NCBI GenBank assembly: GCA_050084985.1 | Contig: JBITNC010000001.1 | Location: 109,616,001 to 109,680,000 of the forward strand | Reading direction: 5' to 3' | Length of the DNA stretch: 64,000 nucleotides | From: Nageia nagi | Taxonomy: Eukaryota; Pinophyta | Shown here: positions 11,398 through 23,025 of the stretch, piece by piece | Layout: each line of letters starts with the position of its first letter | How positions within the stretch are numbered: the first letter of the stretch is position 1 | Made by a program: the position numbers and the translations under genes | Notes under the pieces: model-generated | The model's database searches: none | The model's input: only the letters and a program-made list of their open reading frames with translations | Told to the model about the DNA's origin: nothing

Positions 11398-12372
11398 TGT
11401 GTCAGCACCAACTTATTTCCACATAATAGTGGCAATTTCTTCTCAAATCAAATTGATATAATGTTTAGCAACAACCATTACTCTAATTACAAACATCTAC
11501 AGTAGAGATCATAAAGGTTACAAAGAAGTAGATAGCAACCAATAGAGCATAGTACCAAATCATACCCATCAATTTGTATAGTTATAATTATTTACATAGC
11601 TATAGTTCCATTTTCAATTAGCTATAGGTTCAAAGAAGGAGCATTCAATGACATGTTAAAAGGATTATGGCTCTATGGACATGGCTATTTAGAAATTGCA
11701 AATTCCTAGATAGTCATGATGATGGTAATTATTCATTGTGTAATCTAACATAGTTTTAGTATTTATTATAAATAGTGCTATTTTAGTTGCTTCATTCAAT
11801 GTGAGTAATTATGTATATTAATGAAACACAACCACCCAAGAAGGGGGGAAGGGTATATAAATAGCTAACTTTTAGATATTAAAATGGTCATACCTTCTAG
11901 TAAATTTTCCCAAATCTGTAGGATATTTTCACATATAATAGAACAAATAGATAATGTTGTGCCCTATTGCAAAAAAGTGGCTATTTATTACTTTTGTAAA
12001 TGTTATGTGTGAAATGCTTTTTTCAAATTGTGATTTTGTATTGTGATTGTGAGACTCCAAGTGTGAGATAACTTGCTATTCTTAATCTTGGCCATGGATT
12101 GCTATCTATGCTAAAATGCTCAGGTTGTATATTTCTTATTTTTAGTCTCTTTTTATTTACTTATCCCTTTATTATAACTCTTTCTCCTTTCATTTATTTC
12201 TAGTTAATTTTAACCTTAAATATACATAGGAACTAACCTATAAATTAGAGATTGAGCAAAAGACCAACATGAGTGCATGCCCACCACCTTCTGCTCTTTC
12301 AAGGAAGCTATCATTGTAGGTAGTGGAGAACATGACTAGAAAAAACCCTTTGAGGTTATGCTATACTAATCA
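11398..12372 (+). repeat. 3' LTR of element A
   Basis: The right edge is fixed by loss of similarity to positions 1-260 and by the start of integrase remnant Z. The left edge is a proposal: 'tgtcagcacc' at 11398 begins with TG and follows a purine/pyrimidine-biased 'cctggggccctattaa' stretch that could hold the polypurine tract. The start cannot be confirmed because the matching part of the 5' LTR lies outside the window. Confidence 0.65.
11854..11864 (+). promoter_or_regulatory. TATA box of the element A LTR
   Basis: 'TATATAAATAG' lies about 515 bases before the LTR end, a reasonable place for the U3/R promoter of a plant LTR of this length. Confidence 0.5.
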
Positions 12373-12443
12373 ACAAGAAGTAAGAGAAGAAAGGTTACAA
12401 TAGTTAAAAGCACTTGATGAGAAAAGAATTCATGCAATAGAAC
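12373..12443 (+). pseudogene. Integrase C-terminal remnant Z, left half
   Basis: The plus-strand frame reads through an Arg/Glu-rich helix ending 'LDEKRIHAIE', the conserved stretch just before the basic C-terminal part of Tat integrases. One TAG interrupts it at a Gln-like position. It lies between the 3' LTR of A and the 5' LTR of B. The continuation is at 23873, in the same frame once B and one copy of its target duplication are set aside. Z is therefore an older element that was the insertion site of both. Confidence 0.7.
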
Positions 12444-13288
12444 TGTAGACACCTAAAAATGTCCCTCTTTAACTAGTAAACATTAAACTAATAATAACTC
12501 TTTATACAAGCCTCAAATAAGCTTGAAAACTCCATTATTGGATATCTCTCATCGAGTACATGCAAAATGAGTGGTCACATGACCCTTTTCGATAAAAGTT
12601 GACTATTTGGTGGTCATTTTAATGTTGTTATAAAATTGTTAACCAATCACCGACGTTCACCTACAAACGTCGACGTTTTGAGCCAGTACCGGTGTTCGAC
12701 CTCCAAACGCTGATGACTCTGTAACAACCGAATAGAAGCCACAATAACAAAAGGAAGTTGGAATGCTTCATTCTTCCAAGATGAGGTGGATAGAGGGGGT
12801 CAGTTATGACCTACGATGGCTATTCACTTCCTCTTACCAGCCTTGAAACATCTCATCCAAAATCTATAAATACTAGCCAATACAAAGCAAAAAGAGAGGA
12901 ATTGAACCCAATTTTGAAGTAGGCTAATGCTGACAAAATCTTGTGAGCTTATACATTTTATTATTTTATGCTAGTTTCATTTTAATACTTGTCATACATA
13001 GATGCTTTGATGTTATTATCTTTTGCATGTGTGTAGGATTTACAGGTTGCTCATATCAAGGGAAGAAGCAAGCAACTCAAAAATAATGAAGATTTAATAC
13101 TCTTTATTTTGGCACATAGCTTTTGTAAAATTCCCTTCTAAGGGAAAATTGTAGTTTGAACTGAGATTGAATATCATTTTGCAATTAAAACATGTCTATC
13201 TATGTTATATAATTTGAGGTTCAATGAAGATTGAAGAATAATTTTATTTTATTTTATTCTATATTCCAGCTCAATTTTCATTGCAACA
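12444..13288 (+). repeat. 5' LTR of element B
   Basis: It is 845 bases long with TG...CA ends and aligns along its whole length to 23026-23867. A small indel lies near 12918-12935. The U3 part contains CpG-bearing GACG motifs near 12650-12720 that are partly decayed in the 3' copy. Confidence 0.95.
12865..12872 (+). promoter_or_regulatory. TATA box of the element B 5' LTR
   Basis: 'TATAAATA' lies midway along the LTR and is conserved in the 3' LTR at 23458-23465. Confidence 0.6.
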
Positions 13289-13291
13289 TTC

Positions 13292-13310
13292 TGGCGCTAG
13301 AAGGAGGGCC
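13292..13310 (+). promoter_or_regulatory. Primer binding site of element B
   Basis: 'TGGCGCTAGAAGGAGGGCC' begins three bases after the LTR end and starts with TGG, the complement of a tRNA CCA tail. I cannot assign the tRNA. Confidence 0.7.
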
Positions 13311-13429
13311 CCTCTGTTATTGAGAGGGAGATTTTTTGTTTATGATTCTACCTTTCTATCCTTTAGTTTTTGGATTTTTCCATGTATTAACTTCAAATTT
13401 TGGGTTTTGTGCTTTTTCAAGAATTTGGT

Positions 13430-13590
13430 GCAGAAATGCTAACGACCGAAATAGAATGCTGGTGACTCAGTAGGAACACCAGCATTTTGCAATTAATCTA
13501 GACTAAATGCCAGCGACTGGAATAGAACACCGACGACTGTCACTAAATGCCAATGTTCTCTGTCTAAACACCAGTGACTCTTACCAAGTT
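13430..13590 (+). repeat. Short GACG/GTGACTC-type repeats in the B leader
   Basis: A degenerate motif of about 20-25 bases recurs: 'aatgctggtgactcag', 'aacaccagcatt', 'aatgccagcgactg', 'aacaccgacgactg' and 'aacaccagtgactc'. The same words occur in the LTR at 12650-12720. The motif is richer in CG than its surroundings. Confidence 0.6.
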
Positions 13591-13781
13591 GTTTTTGTCT
13601 CTTTTTATTATTTCTAAAAAAATAAAATAAAATTATGTTATGGAAAAATATTTTTGAGTGTGATTCCTTTGCCTAGAGTGCATATAAGAATGGGTAGAAA
13701 AGATTAAATGCATATTTTTTATTAATTTGTTTTATGTATAATGGTATGTATTTATTTTCATGTTTTGGGTGAAGGGTACGT

Positions 13782-14037
13782 ACACATTAATACTTTTTAT
13801 CTTGTCTACTTATGCTCTCCCTTTGCACTTTGTGCGATCTAAGGTGACTAGAATAGACTTGATAAGAAGGGGTAATTAATTTTTCTTTTCTTTCACATTC
13901 ACACTACATACACATTAATACTTTTTATCTTGTCTACTTATGCTCTCCCTTTGCACTTTGAGTGATCTAAAGTGACCATAATAGACTTGATAAGAAGGGG
14001 TAATTAACTTTTCTTTTCTTTCACACTCACACTATCA
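13782..14037 (+). repeat. 128-bp tandem duplication in the B leader
   Basis: Units start at 13782 and 13910 with 'acacattaatactttttatc' and differ at only a few positions. A third, weaker echo ('agtgatcaaaaataagttaagtg') may be present near 14280. No reading frame runs through it. Confidence 0.85.
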
Positions 14038-14721
14038 TTAATTGGGTAATTTATCTACACATAATGACCTCTTACTAGTAAGAGGAGGTAATTTACTACA
14101 CATAATACTTCCACAATTGGAAGGGTAAATGAATCACACTTAATTTGGAATGAAATTAAGGAAATAAATCGGGTTTTTGGGTAGTACAAATCATATTAAA
14201 AGGTTAATGAATTAGGGGGATTCGAATACACTAAGCACTTTCACTTAACGAAGAATGCTCTCACTTTTGTGCTTCGAGCGATCTTAAGTGATCAAAAATA
14301 AGTTAAGTGAAAGAGGTAAAATTTATTCACATTTTATTTAGAAATTTATCACATATAAAACTTCCACAGCTGAAAGGAGTTAATGAACATCATTAAGGGG
14401 TTGGATAACGAATCACATTATAATTAAAAGAACAACAGGGTTTATTAAGGTCAAGATCCACTTAAAATAAACTTTGATTACATCACATTAAAATAAGATA
14501 AATAAATGGATATGAATGTTTGGGAGGGTAGTATGCATAAATGTATTTTACTTATTTAAATGCATTTCATAAGGCCTTAAAAGAATTTTCTCATTATGAG
14601 GTTTATTTTGGTTGCACTTTTAAATTATGTTCCTTTTTCTATCAAAATAAAACCAAAAATACAAAGACTATGTTCACATATTTCCAAGTCAACTTTAGAT
14701 ACTTAATCTACTTCTGAGGTC

Positions 14722-15731
14722 ATGAAGAATGATTTTTATATCGACATTGAAAAGCTTTTAGTATATTTAGCAAAGATAGAACAATGTACCATACCTCTTC
14801 TTCAATCCTCAGAAAGCCTTGTTAGATCCCATGAAGAGCTAGAGTATAGTTCTTCCATTCCTTTGCCCTCATCATGGGATGAGTTTGACACTAAAAATAA
14901 TGAGCCCATCATAAAAATTGAAAACTCATTGACACATCTCATCAAATTAAAATCTTGTTGTACATCTCCTTTCGAGACTATCGAACCTAATGAATCCAAT
15001 TTGCTAAGTGATGAATTAAGTATTATGCTAAAGGCCTTGATGCAACATCCTATGCTAAATCATATGACCTCCTAGAGTTAGATACCTTGATGTCTTCACC
15101 CAAGCCTTGGGATGAATATGATATTAAAGAAGAGGAGTTTGGCATGAATCTTGAGGATCTTTCAGAACATTCCTTAGAATTGCAATTTCATTCTCCTCTC
15201 CTTCTAGAGGCTACAAGACCTTCTATTGATTCCCATGAATCTCATGATATTCTTGAGTTCAATGATGAAACTTGTTTATTCGCATCACACGTAGAAATTG
15301 GAGAGCCTCACGTAAGAATTAAAAAATCCATAGATTGTATTATTGAATCTCAAGAATTTCAATCACAAAGAAATGAAAAATATAAAAATAAAATTTCCAA
15401 AGCTAACACGCATGAGCTTAGGAATGAACATCCATGCGGGGAAACAACACATCATGATAATGATACAAAGTTTTATGAGAATGAATGTTGTTCAAACCCA
15501 CTAAAAATACCTTCAAAATATCAAACTAGCTTGATGAAAAATTGGAAATGTGATAAAGAAGATAGCCCTACAACAAATAAATTACTTAGGAATATTTTCT
15601 ATGATGAAAAAGCTAAGAATATTTTGCAAAGGGAATCCCATAAACAACAACAAGCATGTTATTCTCATGATCAACATGACAAAACCCTCAATGAGTTTGT
15701 CGACAAAATGAGACAAGAAGAGATGAGGTAA
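14722..15731 (+). pseudogene. Element B: N-terminal gag extension or separate ORF1
   Basis: Two open stretches (14722-15075, 117 residues; 15087-15731, 214 residues) join by a frameshift near 15060, because coding-like sequence in the second frame begins before the stop of the first. Both contain repeated 'SSPKPWDEYD' or 'SSWDEFD' blocks and acidic, Ser/Asn/His-rich sequence with no recognisable domain. Tat/Ogre elements often carry a pre-gag ORF, so this may be that. It may equally be an extended gag N-terminus, since a second frameshift near 15735 leads straight into the next gag frame. Confidence 0.6.
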
Positions 15732-15750
15732 AAACATGATGTAAAAGCTT

Positions 15751-17426
15751 ATGCAAACCAAAAGAGTCAAGCTTGGGTGCAATTATCATCACCACTTAAT
15801 TACCAAGTATGGGAGATATCAAAACTCTTACTCTAATCAACAAAGAGAATTGCCTCTTGAGAGTTTAGATTATCAACCTCAAAGTCCCTCTTCACAAGCT
15901 AGGATAACTGACCCCACCTATCAAAAAACACTTCATAGGGATAGGTCTTGTATGGAAGATTTTGATAGAATGACCTTGTATTCTATAAGAACATCACAAA
16001 CAACTCCTCAATGTAAGATCTTAAACAAATTATTCTATGATCTTTATTCCTATGAGAAACCCTCATCGCAAGAAAAACATAAAAAAGCTTTAGCTAAACA
16101 ATTCAAGGTAGGAGAGATACCCTCCTTTGCGGAGTTGGAGGCAAAGAGAAAACACATAGAGAGAGATTATAAAGAAACTATAAACTTTAGTAAAAGATAT
16201 GAAGATGTTCAAAATAAGTTAGAAGAGGAAGCCAAACTTAAGGAAAAGAATATAGAACTCAAAGAAAAAGAAAAACAAGAGCTTGACAAACAATAACAAA
16301 TTTTTGATAAGGTAAGACAAGAAGTTCGAGATAGTTGTTTACTTCATGAGAAGTCTCAACAAAATAAAGTACAACCATCTACAATTCTTAGAAATCCAAT
16401 ACAAGGGCATCATTTACATTCTAATCTTTCATCATTACCATCTTTAGTGTTGTCAAGATCTTCTTCTGATGATGAATCTTATAATTCAGACCTAAAGTTA
16501 GAAAGAAATACCAATCATAGAAGATACCAAAAGCATCCTCAGGGTAGTTGGACAAATAAATAATTAGAAGATTTAATGAATAAAGAAATGAACATATCAA
16601 GGTTCAAGAAGTTTACATATGACAATATTTGCAATGAACCCATCCATCCAAGTGTCCCTAAGAAGAAATTACCTTACAACTTTGAAATGCCTAAGATAAT
16701 TCCTTTTACAGGAAATAAGGATCCTAAGGAACATTTAAGGTGGTTTAAGTTTTCAAATTACCTAATTTCTAATGATGAGGACTTGATGATACATTTGTTC
16801 CCCATGACGCTTGCAGCCCAAGCCTTGGAATGGTATAATAATTTGCCACGATATAGTATTTATTCATTTCCTCAATTGGCAAACTTGTTCTTACAACATT
16901 TTAGGATTATATCAAAGAGGAATATTCTATTATGGATCTTGTAGAACTAAAACAATCTCAAAATGAATCAATTATTGACTTTGTTTCATGATGGAGGGAT
17001 ATACTCTATGGCATGCCCTATACCTTACCTCAAGAGGAGTTAGTTAAATTATTCAGTCAAAATTGTTTAAGGCCTATAGCTAGTATATTACAAATCCAAC
17101 TATATAATACTCTCGAAGAAGTTATTGTTCAGGCAGTTATAATTGAGAAGGTCAAGATTGAATACGGTGAAATAATAATTACGAGAAAAGAAAAATATAA
17201 CAAAAATAAGTATTGTAATTATCACCGTCAAAGAGGTCATAGTACAAAAAATTATCTAACATTGAGAAATAGAATGCAAAATTCAATCAAAGATAATAAC
17301 TTGGAAGTTGAAGACCACACTTCTATTTCAAATCAAAATTTAAAAAATCATCAAGACTCACTTCCTTCATGCCAAGTAAATATGGTATCTATTGTACCTA
17401 ATTACAGTCAAGTGACACTCACCTAG
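15751..17426 (+). pseudogene. Element B gag with zinc-knuckle-like motif
   Basis: The frame from 15751 carries a Lys/Glu-rich coiled coil (about 16085-16296: 'FAELEAKRKHIERDYKE'), passes a TAA at a Gln-like position, and enters the gag core at 16576-16944 ('FEMPKIIPFTGNKDPKEHLRWF', 'AAQALEWYNNLP'). A frameshift near 16915 moves to the frame of 17013-17426, which ends with 'YCNYHRQRGHSTKNYLTL' near 17212, a zinc-knuckle-like motif with its last Cys read as Tyr. Gag would build the particle and bind RNA. The TAG at 17424-17426 sits at a Gln-like position, and the same frame continues into the protease, so gag and protease were one polyprotein. Confidence 0.8.
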
Positions 17427-18158
17427 AATCCAAGTAATCAACCTATTATAAGAATAGTAGGAGTTGATACTCAAACTCAAAACATACAAGAAAAACAAAC
17501 TGATATATCATGTAATCAAAAATCCAAAATGCAAGTTCCTCCATTGATACATCAGCCTATAATTTCTTTTTATGACCATGAGAGACAACCAAACAAGGGA
17601 CCTCAAAGGTTAGATCCACCTCTCCATGTCATCGGTAAAGTAAATGGTAAAATTGTTAAGAGGATATTAATAGATGAAGGGTCAGATGTCAATATCATAT
17701 CTACATCAACATATCACAAATTGAATCTTTCTTTCTCTCATATTTCTTTACCATCATTACAAATAAAGGCATTTAATAATGCCTTATGTTCAATAATAGG
17801 GTCAATAGTGTTACCCATCACCATTGGATGTAAGACGATACAAACATCATTATACATCATCGAAGGAAACATTGAGCAATATAATATTCTTTTAGGTAGG
17901 CCATGGATTCAAGAAATGGAATGTGTCCAATATACATTTCATGGTTTTCTAAAATGCATTCATGAGGGAGTACTCCATTGTGTACAAAGAGATGAAAATC
18001 CATACTCACATTATAATATTACAAAATCATCAAAAATGAAACTTCCTATGCAAAATTCAAAGGGGAAATCATCATCCACCTTTGCTAGGCAAGTGCATAA
18101 TCATAAAGATATGAGATGGAAATTAAAATCCAAATATGATTACAATGATGGAATGTAA
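17427..18158 (+). pseudogene. Element B aspartic protease
   Basis: The gag frame continues through 17529-18158. 'DPPLHVIGKVNGKIVKRILIDEGSDVNII' (about 17611-17697) is the retropepsin active-site region. The Asp is present in 'IDEGSD', with Glu in place of the usual Ser, Thr or Gly. 'YNILLGRPWIQ' (about 17881-17913) is the conserved C-terminal block of gypsy proteases. The domain would cut the polyprotein. It is the last recognisable domain of B. No RT follows, in contrast to autonomous Tat elements where RT comes directly after this point. Confidence 0.8.
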
Positions 18159-18422
18159 TCATTGGAATAGCCTAAGAGGGTGGTAGATCATATAATGAAA
18201 GAAAACCTAAAGCCCAAGTCAATAAAATACGATAAGTATGGGCACCATGTTTATCATCATCACTTGGGGCATAATACTAAACATTACCACCAATTAAATC
18301 ATGCCCTTCATGATCTGATGGATGATAGACAATTTGAAGTAGATATACCTTTATTGATAGATAACAATTTACATCATCTACAAAATACATATATACATTC
18401 CACACAATTAAATAATGATTAA
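18159..18422 (+). CDS. Element B: His-rich knuckle-like segment after the protease
   Basis: In the same frame, after a TAA and a TAG, an 80-residue open stretch contains 'YDKYGHHVYHHHLGHNTKHY', spaced like the gag knuckle at 17212 (aromatic-x2-Tyr-x-His-x3-Gly-His-x-Thr) and followed by 'HALHDLMDDRQFEVD', which resembles the helix after such knuckles. Cys positions read Tyr, as in the first knuckle. It may be a decayed second nucleic-acid-binding motif or a duplicated gag tail. The frame then ends, and no coding-like sequence follows. Confidence 0.45.
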
Positions 18423-19739
18423 TTGTGTTATTTTCGTAAGGATATTCAATCTCCTTCACATCATTCACATTGGGGCAGTCATCCCCTATCTTACCTTTGA
18501 TCTCCTCATGTTTTACATAGATCACATTGGGGCAATTGCCCTCCATCAAAAAAAAAAAAATCATCATCAAAACATGATTTAGAAATCACACAAACATCAA
18601 AATATGATTAAAAAACTAAAATGATCATATCTGATTGTGAAATAGGTTATAATATGTTTATTGAATTTCCATGTCTTCCCCTTTTCCACCTCATATTTGT
18701 CCCCCATTATGTTGGAATATTTGAGTATTAGATTATATTCTAACAATTCATCAAGGCATATATACTATACATTATCCATGATCACTTCCATACCATTTTA
18801 CAAATATGTTTAATACTTATTGTAAAAGAGATAGTTTATGAAATTAATATTCTTATTGACTTTACCAACCTTCATCATGAAATTCTTGAAACTTTGGATG
18901 ATGAACAAACATGATTATGATACAATTAAGGTTATTACGGACTCATACACATCTTCACATTTAAATAATCTTAAAACAGTCAAGAATGAGGTGTTACAAG
19001 AGCATGATTTCTAGCAAAAGTATTACATATTCATCCTATTATTTGCTTCATCTCGAACCCAAGAATCATTTGATAGTTGTAAAAAAAAAAAAAGAGAGAG
19101 AGAGAGAGAGAAGAGATGACAAAAAAAAAGAGAAAATTGCTACAATGATTCTTGGGTTATAACGAGATCGAGGGGTTAATCCTCATCGGGGCTATGGATG
19201 CCTATCTGGCAATGGGGCATACCTTATGAGTGGCAACATGTCCATATTGGTTAGCGACCTTCTTTCCTATGGACCTCTGTATGTTTCATATGGATGAACT
19301 AGCTTATATATTTTATGCTCTTGTGACATTTAGTTTGAGATTATCTAGAGATGGAAATAAACATCATTGCACACACATGAGTCTATGATAATTTTGAGAA
19401 CATCATGAATTTGTTTTTTATCATCTAAAGAAGAAAAAATCTAATGGTGATTGGTTAATATGGTCAACTTGAATATTATGATCATTACATTTCTTCATCA
19501 TCACATGCCTCCATCCCATACTATTTATTATTACATAGTAATTAATATTACACTTATATTTATCAATGCCTTGATGAGTTGATTAGTATATCTCTCTAAA
19601 TACTCAATACATCCTATGTCCATTCATTTGTTATACTATTTTCATATTAACATCCACCACCCCATACACATTATACTATACCAACTTTCATATTTTATTA
19701 TCCAACATCCATATATTTCCTAATCCATCTTTATCGATT

Positions 19740-20130
19740 ATTAAATTGGAGGTGCTTCCATATTATTTGAGAAAAAGAGCGAGTACTTGCTCTCCCCATT
19801 AATATGGGACTCAACATTGTTGTTGTTAAAACCTTTTTGCTTCTATTCTTATCCACAAGTTTAGGCAAGAAATTACCCTTAGTAGATTGATAAAAGTCAA
19901 CCCTAGAACATTGTTAAATTTCATAGCTTCCATTATTCTTTGGGATCGAGAATAAGAAATTGTTCTCCCCATTGAATTGGAAGTCAATGTTCTTTTCCTA
20001 TCATATTGCATCCATTTCAACCCCTTAGAACATCATTAAAAAGCTTCCATCATTCCTTGGGATCGAGAGTAAGAAATTGCTCTTCCCTTTGAATTGGAAG
20101 TCGATGTTCTTCTCCCCTTTCCATTCATTA
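19740..20130 (+). repeat. About 120-bp diverged repeats in the 3' region of B
   Basis: 'gcttccatnattctttgggatcgag' followed by 'aagaaattgntctncccnttgaattggaagtc' occurs near 19925 and near 20042, about 117 bases apart. A weaker copy lies near 19750 ('gtgcttccatattatttgag', 'ttgctctccccattaatatggg'). Confidence 0.7.
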
Positions 20131-20599
20131 TCATCTACCCATAAATTGAATGTGTGTTACATCTTGTTCCATATCATTTGCACATGTTATCATAAAATAA
20201 AAAGTATTAGTAGCTAAGTTTGGTAAATGATACAATCTAATACTATAATTTTTCAAATCATTATCCTTAAATCTCAAGATATTTAATAATATCCAAATCA
20301 ACATCGATGATTGGAATAACAACAAAAATAATTAAAAAACTTATTCAATCTTGAGATACACAATCAATGTGTGGCACATCAAAGTATGTTCATGATTAAA
20401 ATCTAATAATCATGCTTTTAAATGTCTTAAGAATGAATAATAAAATACATAATACAATCATCTATCATTATGTTGATCCTTGTAGTAAACTTGAGTTTGT
20501 ATCATCATCTCAATAAATGAGGTAGAATGCATTTTTCTTGTTTTCAAGTCATGTTCAACAAAAAACCTCAATCATGGAAAAACATATTTCTAATGATTT

Positions 20600-22960
20600 T
20601 AGCAAGAAATGATCATGAAACCCATTCTGCTAGGGCAAATAGCAGAATTATCAAACATTAAAATGTTATCTACTTTGAAAGGACTCCACGTCACATACAT
20701 GCTAATGGCATAGAGCCTATGGAATATAGTGTTCCATAAAATAGCGTGTTGTAGACAAGCATGAGTACTTAGTAAAATGTAGAACTTATTTTCAAAATAC
20801 TTTGATTGTGAAAATTCAAAAAGTTTATGTTTGATTATAATTTGGGGCAACTATGATTGTCCACGACCCAAAGCAAATTATTTGCCTCTACCATCAACCA
20901 ACAAAATCAAGATTTAAAATATTCTTACATAAGTTGATAAACTCAAGTGTACAAGTCTTGACTTAACCACTTACCAACCTCAAGTATATTATCACCTACT
21001 TATGAGTCTAGTGGTATTTGTATAAGTCTACAATGATAACATATTAGTTTGTTTGTATCTTCTAAGATACATGAATATGTTTTCTCACCACATCATGTAT
21101 CATATATGCATTTACGTTTATGAAAAAATCATATGTGATTACACACAAGTGTCAACCATTCATCATATTCATACATCACATATATGAAATCATGGGAATA
21201 AGTCAAAACATGAAAAAGATAACCAAATAAACATGCAAACTCGATCATAAATAATTTCATCATGAATCCTTGATAGGACAAACACCATTTATTATTTATG
21301 ATCTTACAATGAATCATGAACTTCCTAGTTCAAATCATATGTCATGTTATTTATGTTTAGTCATCACTTATTGTTTAACATATTTAGGAAACCCTAGTCA
21401 TCAAAAAACATGATTCCAATGGTTTTTGTAAAACCTATTCTTCTAGAGTAATAACCTAATAATCAAAATTCAAATCAATGCACACAAAGGGGACTTCATG
21501 TCATATACCTGACTCAGCTCCATACATTCCCTTGGGATAAACACAAGACACCCATGTAATGATATATGGGAACAAGCCTTTAGTACCTATTTGGTGTACA
21601 ACCAATGTGTGTTCGAAACACTTCAATTGCAAAGCTCACAAAATCATACTTGGATAATTGGGGTAAATACAACTTCCTATGATCTAAAATCAAACCTTAT
21701 GTTCACCTATAAATGATTGAAACAATAAGGTTAGAATCATTCGTACATTCATCTTACTTGTTCACTAGCTAATATATATTAATTTTTTGAACAATCTATC
21801 ATCATCATCACTGACATCATTAGTCAGTTCAAAAGGGGCCATAATGCTAAGAAAAGCACCACAATCAAAGTAAGCCCGCGATCACATAGCAATATCATGG
21901 CTACATCTCTCTTAAAATGTAACCAAAACATTGTTAATTATAAAATCAAAAGTTATAGGTCTACTCACGGTTAAGGTAATTAGGATTGCCTATAACTTGA
22001 AATAGGATGTTTATGCTCAATATGATTCTAAAAGACTTATGCAAAAGATCATCACAAAACCCATTCTGCTGGGTCAAAAGTAAAGAAAAATAAAAGATGA
22101 CTTGTATATACAAAACAAGCTTCCTATCACATACTCGCTTAGGCATGCGGAGACAAACTAGAGTCTTATCACACAACTGCCATAAATAGCACATAGTATG
22201 GAGATAAACACAAGTGAAGTTTTGATATACAACATCACTATCTCAAAATTGTATACATCAAATAAGCTTACCATCACATACTCACTTCGATATGCAGAGA
22301 CAAATTAGAGTCTTGTCATGCAACTATAATAAACAACACATAGTATGGAGATGGACACAAGTGTAGTTTTGATGTATCACAATATCATTTTCAAAATGTA
22401 TCAATTGCAAAAGTTAAAAAATCATATTCAACCATGGCAAGGGCTATCCTCATGACAACACTGGATGATGAAATATGTATAAATAATAAGTTTTGATTTA
22501 GAGAAGCTATAATTATATCCTACTAAAAGATCTTAAGCTTTATACGAAAAAAGATTTTGATGATATTTCTTAAAAATATCATTAACATTTACAAATATCA
22601 AAGGAGATAAAATGTGATGTATCATTGTTACAGGAGATCACCTTGAAACCCCGTTGTTGAGACAAAGGAAAACACCATCAAACTCATATACTAAGGGGGA
22701 CTTATACGGTACATGTGCACTTAGACATGCAGAATGACATTATAGAAATGTCATGCAACTGTCACACAAGCTCAACACATTGTCATACCAAAAATAGTCA
22801 CTTTTGAAGTATATTCAAATTTGTTTTCAAAACTACATCAAATGTAAAATGAAAACACATTTTATCATAATTTGATAAATCAAAATTTTGATTCATCTAA
22901 GAAATTGAATCAAAACTTATATCATAAAAAAGCAACAACAAATAATCAAGCAACAAAGCT
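20600..22960 (+). repeat. Long diverged repeats before the 3' LTR of B
   Basis: A block with 'gaaacccattctgctngg' followed by 'acatactcgcttaggcatgc'-like sequence and an 'aacacaagtgtagttttga'-like stretch recurs near 20617, 21429, 22056, 22270 (partial) and 22650. The spacing is irregular, roughly 200-800 bases. Such 3' variable repeat zones are known in Tat/Ogre elements. Confidence 0.65.
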
Positions 22961-23011
22961 TCCCATTCTATGTTTTTGAAATCATCAACCGTATTTTTGG
23001 TTGATAATTTC

Positions 23012-23025
23012 AAAAAGGGGCAAAA
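23012..23025 (+). promoter_or_regulatory. Polypurine tract of element B
   Basis: 'AAAAAGGGGCAAAA' directly abuts the TG of the 3' LTR at 23026. It would prime plus-strand DNA synthesis. Confidence 0.75.

Larger units (their letters stand above)
1..12372 (+). mobile_element. Element A: decayed Tat-lineage Ty3/gypsy LTR retrotransposon
   Basis: The first 260 bases match the stretch ending at about 12372, so the window opens inside the 5' LTR and the 3' LTR closes the element. Between them, all on the plus strand, lie gag (from 651), an archaeal-type RNase H, RT with its own RNase H, integrase ending near 5991, a further long ruined reading frame, tandem repeats and the 3' LTR. Stops interrupt every domain and the protease core is not visible, so the copy is dead. 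The domain set and two RNase H modules are those of the Tat lineage. The 3' flank is an older integrase remnant (Z). The exact LTR end is uncertain by two bases, and the 5' target duplication lies outside the window. Confidence 0.85.
18423..23011 (+). other. Long non-coding 3' region of element B
   Basis: About 4.6 kb without a domain I can recognise on either strand. It holds a poly-A tract near 18548, an (AG)n microsatellite near 19093-19112, and two sets of diverged tandem repeats (19740-20130 and 20600-22960). RT and integrase should lie here in an autonomous Tat element, so they were lost or replaced. Confidence 0.7.

Noticed and set aside
14802-14999. Minus-strand frame of 65 codons
   Set aside because: It is the shadow of the coding-like B frame at 14722-15075, with no motif of its own.
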